Assembly (NCBI GenBank): GCA_964544635.1 | Contig: CAZJCK010000037.1 | Span: 1 to 34,508 of the forward strand | DNA from: CAZJCK01 sp964544635 | Lineage (GTDB): Bacteria; Zixibacteria; MSB-5A5; GN15; FEB-12 | Length of the DNA stretch: 34,508 bases | Reading direction: 5' to 3' | Shown here: positions 33,303 through 34,508 of the stretch, one piece after another | How the letters are laid out: every line of letters starts with the position of its first letter | Numbering within the stretch: position 1 is the stretch's first letter | Notes under the pieces: generated by a model | What the model was told of the DNA's origin: nothing | The model's database searches: none | The model's input: only the letters and a program-made list of their open reading frames with translations | Position numbers and translations under genes: made by a program

Positions 33303-34261
33303 AGGCCGTCGTCTACCACCGCTATGGCGGGCCGGAGGTGCTTGAATATACCGACATTGACAAGCCGGACCTCGCCGACGACCGCGTCCTGGTCCGGGTC
33401 CGGGCCGCCTCGCTCAATCCCTACGACTGGCATTTCATGCGGGGTAAGCCTCGGCTCATGCGCCTCATGTCCGGCCTGACCAGACCGAAGAATCCGGGCA
33501 TCGGCGCCGACCTGGCCGGTACCGTCGAAGCGGTCGGCAAGAACGCTACGTCGTGTAAGGCCGGCGACGAAGTCTATGGCGAGTGTCACGGAGCCCTGGC
33601 CGAATACGCAGCAGTGGCTGAGAAGAATCTCGCCCCGAAACCGTTTAACCTGTCATTCGAACAAACAGCCGCCATCCCGATTGCCGGCCTGACTGCGCTG
33701 CAAGGGTTGCGGGACCACGGAAAGCTCCAGGCCGGTCAGCACGTCCTCATCAACGGGGCGTCGGGCGGGGTGGGGACGTTCGCTGTCCAGATCGCCAAAG
33801 CGATGGGCGCGACCGTGACCGGGGTATGCAGTGGGCGGAACGCCGAGATGGTTCGCTCAATCGGCGCCGACCATGTGATCGATTACACCAAAGAGAACTT
33901 TACATCGGGCGGCGAGCGGTATGATCTCATCCTCGATACCGTCGGCAACCACAGCCTCAGAGCGAATCGACGTGCGTTGACGGACGGCGGGCGGTATGTC
34001 GTGGTGGGAAGCGACAGCAACACGTTCGGGCCGCTTGTCTACTTCGCGAAACTGATGCTCTACAACCTGGTCGTAACGCACGAATTCAAGGGGTTCATTG
34101 CCGATCCCAACCGCAACGACTTTCTCTTCTTGAATGAGCTGTGCCAATCGGGCAAGCTCGTGCCGGTGATCGACAAGAGCTACACGCTCGATCAGGCGCG
34201 AGAAGCTATGGAGTACCTCGAGACCAAGCGGGTGCGGGGCAAGTTGGTTGTGAAGATGTAA
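33299..34261 (+). CDS. MDR-family NAD(P)-dependent oxidoreductase (quinone reductase/alcohol dehydrogenase-like)
   Basis: A 320-residue medium-chain reductase. It begins (M)KAVVYHRYGGPEVLEYTDI, the usual start of this group, has NPYDWHFMRG where zinc-dependent enzymes carry their catalytic Cys, and so is probably zinc-free. The cofactor site is GASGGVGTFAVQ (about 153-164). GIGADLAGTVEAVG is the substrate-side signature. Electron acceptor unknown. The start codon is TTG at 33299-33301, overlapping the stop of a short leader ORF. It has its own promoter and stands alone. Confidence 0.9.
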   Translation: MKAVVYHRYGGPEVLEYTDIDKPDLADDRVLVRVRAASLNPYDWHFMRGKPRLMRLMSGLTRPKNPGIGADLAGTVEAVGKNATSCKAGDEVYGECHGALAEYAAVAEKNLAPKPFNLSFEQTAAIPIAGLTALQGLRDHGKLQAGQHVLINGASGGVGTFAVQIAKAMGATVTGVCSGRNAEMVRSIGADHVIDYTKENFTSGGERYDLILDTVGNHSLRANRRALTDGGRYVVVGSDSNTFGPLVYFAKLMLYNLVVTHEFKGFIADPNRNDFLFLNELCQSGKLVPVIDKSYTLDQAREAMEYLETKRVRGKLVVKM

Positions 34262-34344
34262 TTTCTTCGGACAGATCTCGATTCCGCCGAAAGTGGAGCA
34301 GAGTTCCGAGGCCAAACATCATCCATTCTAACCAACAAGAAAAA

Positions 34345-34376
34345 CCCGGAAGTCCTGCGGACATTCCGGGCTACAG
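34345..34376. repeat. Dispersed palindrome family B, copy 2
   Basis: Outer arms CCCGGAA / TTCCGGG and inner arms GTCC tgc GGAC with one bulged A, followed by CTACAG. It matches the copy at 7239-7268, which is followed by TCTACAA. It lies about 85 bases after the MDR gene. Confidence 0.65.
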
Positions 34377-34385
34377 TTCGTTGTT

Positions 34386-34412
34386 GTGGGCGGCAGACGT
34401 CCTCGTCTGCCC
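34386..34412. repeat. Dispersed palindrome family C, copy 2
   Basis: Starts GTGGGCGGCAGACG and forms a perfect 8-base stem GGCAGACG tcct CGTCTGCC. It shares its first 13 bases and its fold with the element at 8024-8050. It lies just after the family B element. Confidence 0.6.
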
Positions 34413-34462
34413 CTCTTCTCTGCCGGGTAACTCCTCCGGCCGAGCCGGATTCGGAACCCGAC

Positions 34463-34508
34463 CTACTGCAGATACCTGACCGACAGGACCTCGCCCGACG
34501 GTTTGCAG
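34463..34508 (-). CDS. Possible C-terminal end of a further gene (cut by window edge)
   Basis: The last 46 bases read on the minus strand as an open frame ending in PSGEVLSVRYLQ followed by TAG at 34463-34465. This is too short to identify. The position past the repeats fits the 3' end of a gene entering from the right; it may equally be non-coding. Confidence 0.3.
   Translation of the reverse strand, partial: CKPSGEVLSVRYLQ

Noticed and set aside
34141..34479. Plus-strand open frame overlapping the end of the MDR gene
   Set aside because: It is out of frame with the MDR gene and runs through the two palindromic repeats.

Overview
The window is a gene-dense bacterial chromosome segment, clearly GC-rich by eye, with nearly all genes on the minus strand and short or overlapping gene junctions. 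Outer-membrane hallmarks (MlaE/MlaF lipid transporter, RND pump with lipoprotein adaptor, beta-barrel-like protein, two lipoproteins) point to a diderm. The glutamine synthetase is the short GSI-alpha type, and the purine, succinyl-CoA and replication genes are ordinary bacterial ones. The combination would fit an uncultured member of the FCB superphylum (for example Zixibacteria-like). That placement is inference from gene style; no rRNA or ribosomal protein gene is present to confirm it.

Layout. (1) 1-7086, minus: a sigma70-like promoter with a palindromic operator drives an aldehyde dehydrogenase and a COG2403/cyclic-2,3-diphosphoglycerate-synthetase-like P-loop protein. After a hairpin come carbamate kinase, CCA-adding enzyme, sucC and the start of sucD, tightly packed. 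(2) 7087-8825: a methyltransferase whose two ends abut or overlap palindromic repeats, and a plus-strand outer-membrane beta-barrel candidate. (3) 8826-16798, minus: an eight-gene housekeeping operon smg-coaBC-udg-dnaB-mlaE-mlaF-radA-tgt. (4) 16799-18513: two exported proteins, a Calx-beta-like/cytochrome-like lipoprotein and a secreted DsrE-like protein, each with a good promoter. (5) 18575-21745: purN-purC-purH ending in a strong intrinsic terminator. (6) 21746-26409: an alpha/beta hydrolase with a small membrane protein, a cluster of palindromic repeats, a propeller-like lipoprotein, and a divergent membrane protein with two apparent 2TM-plus-PH-like halves. (7) 26437-30866: RND pump and adaptor. 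(8) 30997-34508: glnA with terminator, a strikingly eukaryote-like dCMP deaminase that may be leaderless, an MDR oxidoreductase with a TTG start behind a five-codon leader ORF, and a repeat-rich end.

Most of the window is core metabolism and information processing. The least explained items are the aldehyde dehydrogenase/cDPGS-like/carbamate kinase neighbourhood with its operator, the dispersed families of short palindromes sitting at gene ends, the MlaE/MlaF pair without an MlaD, and the duplicated 2TM/PH-like protein. No CRISPR array, transposase, prophage, tRNA or rRNA gene was seen.
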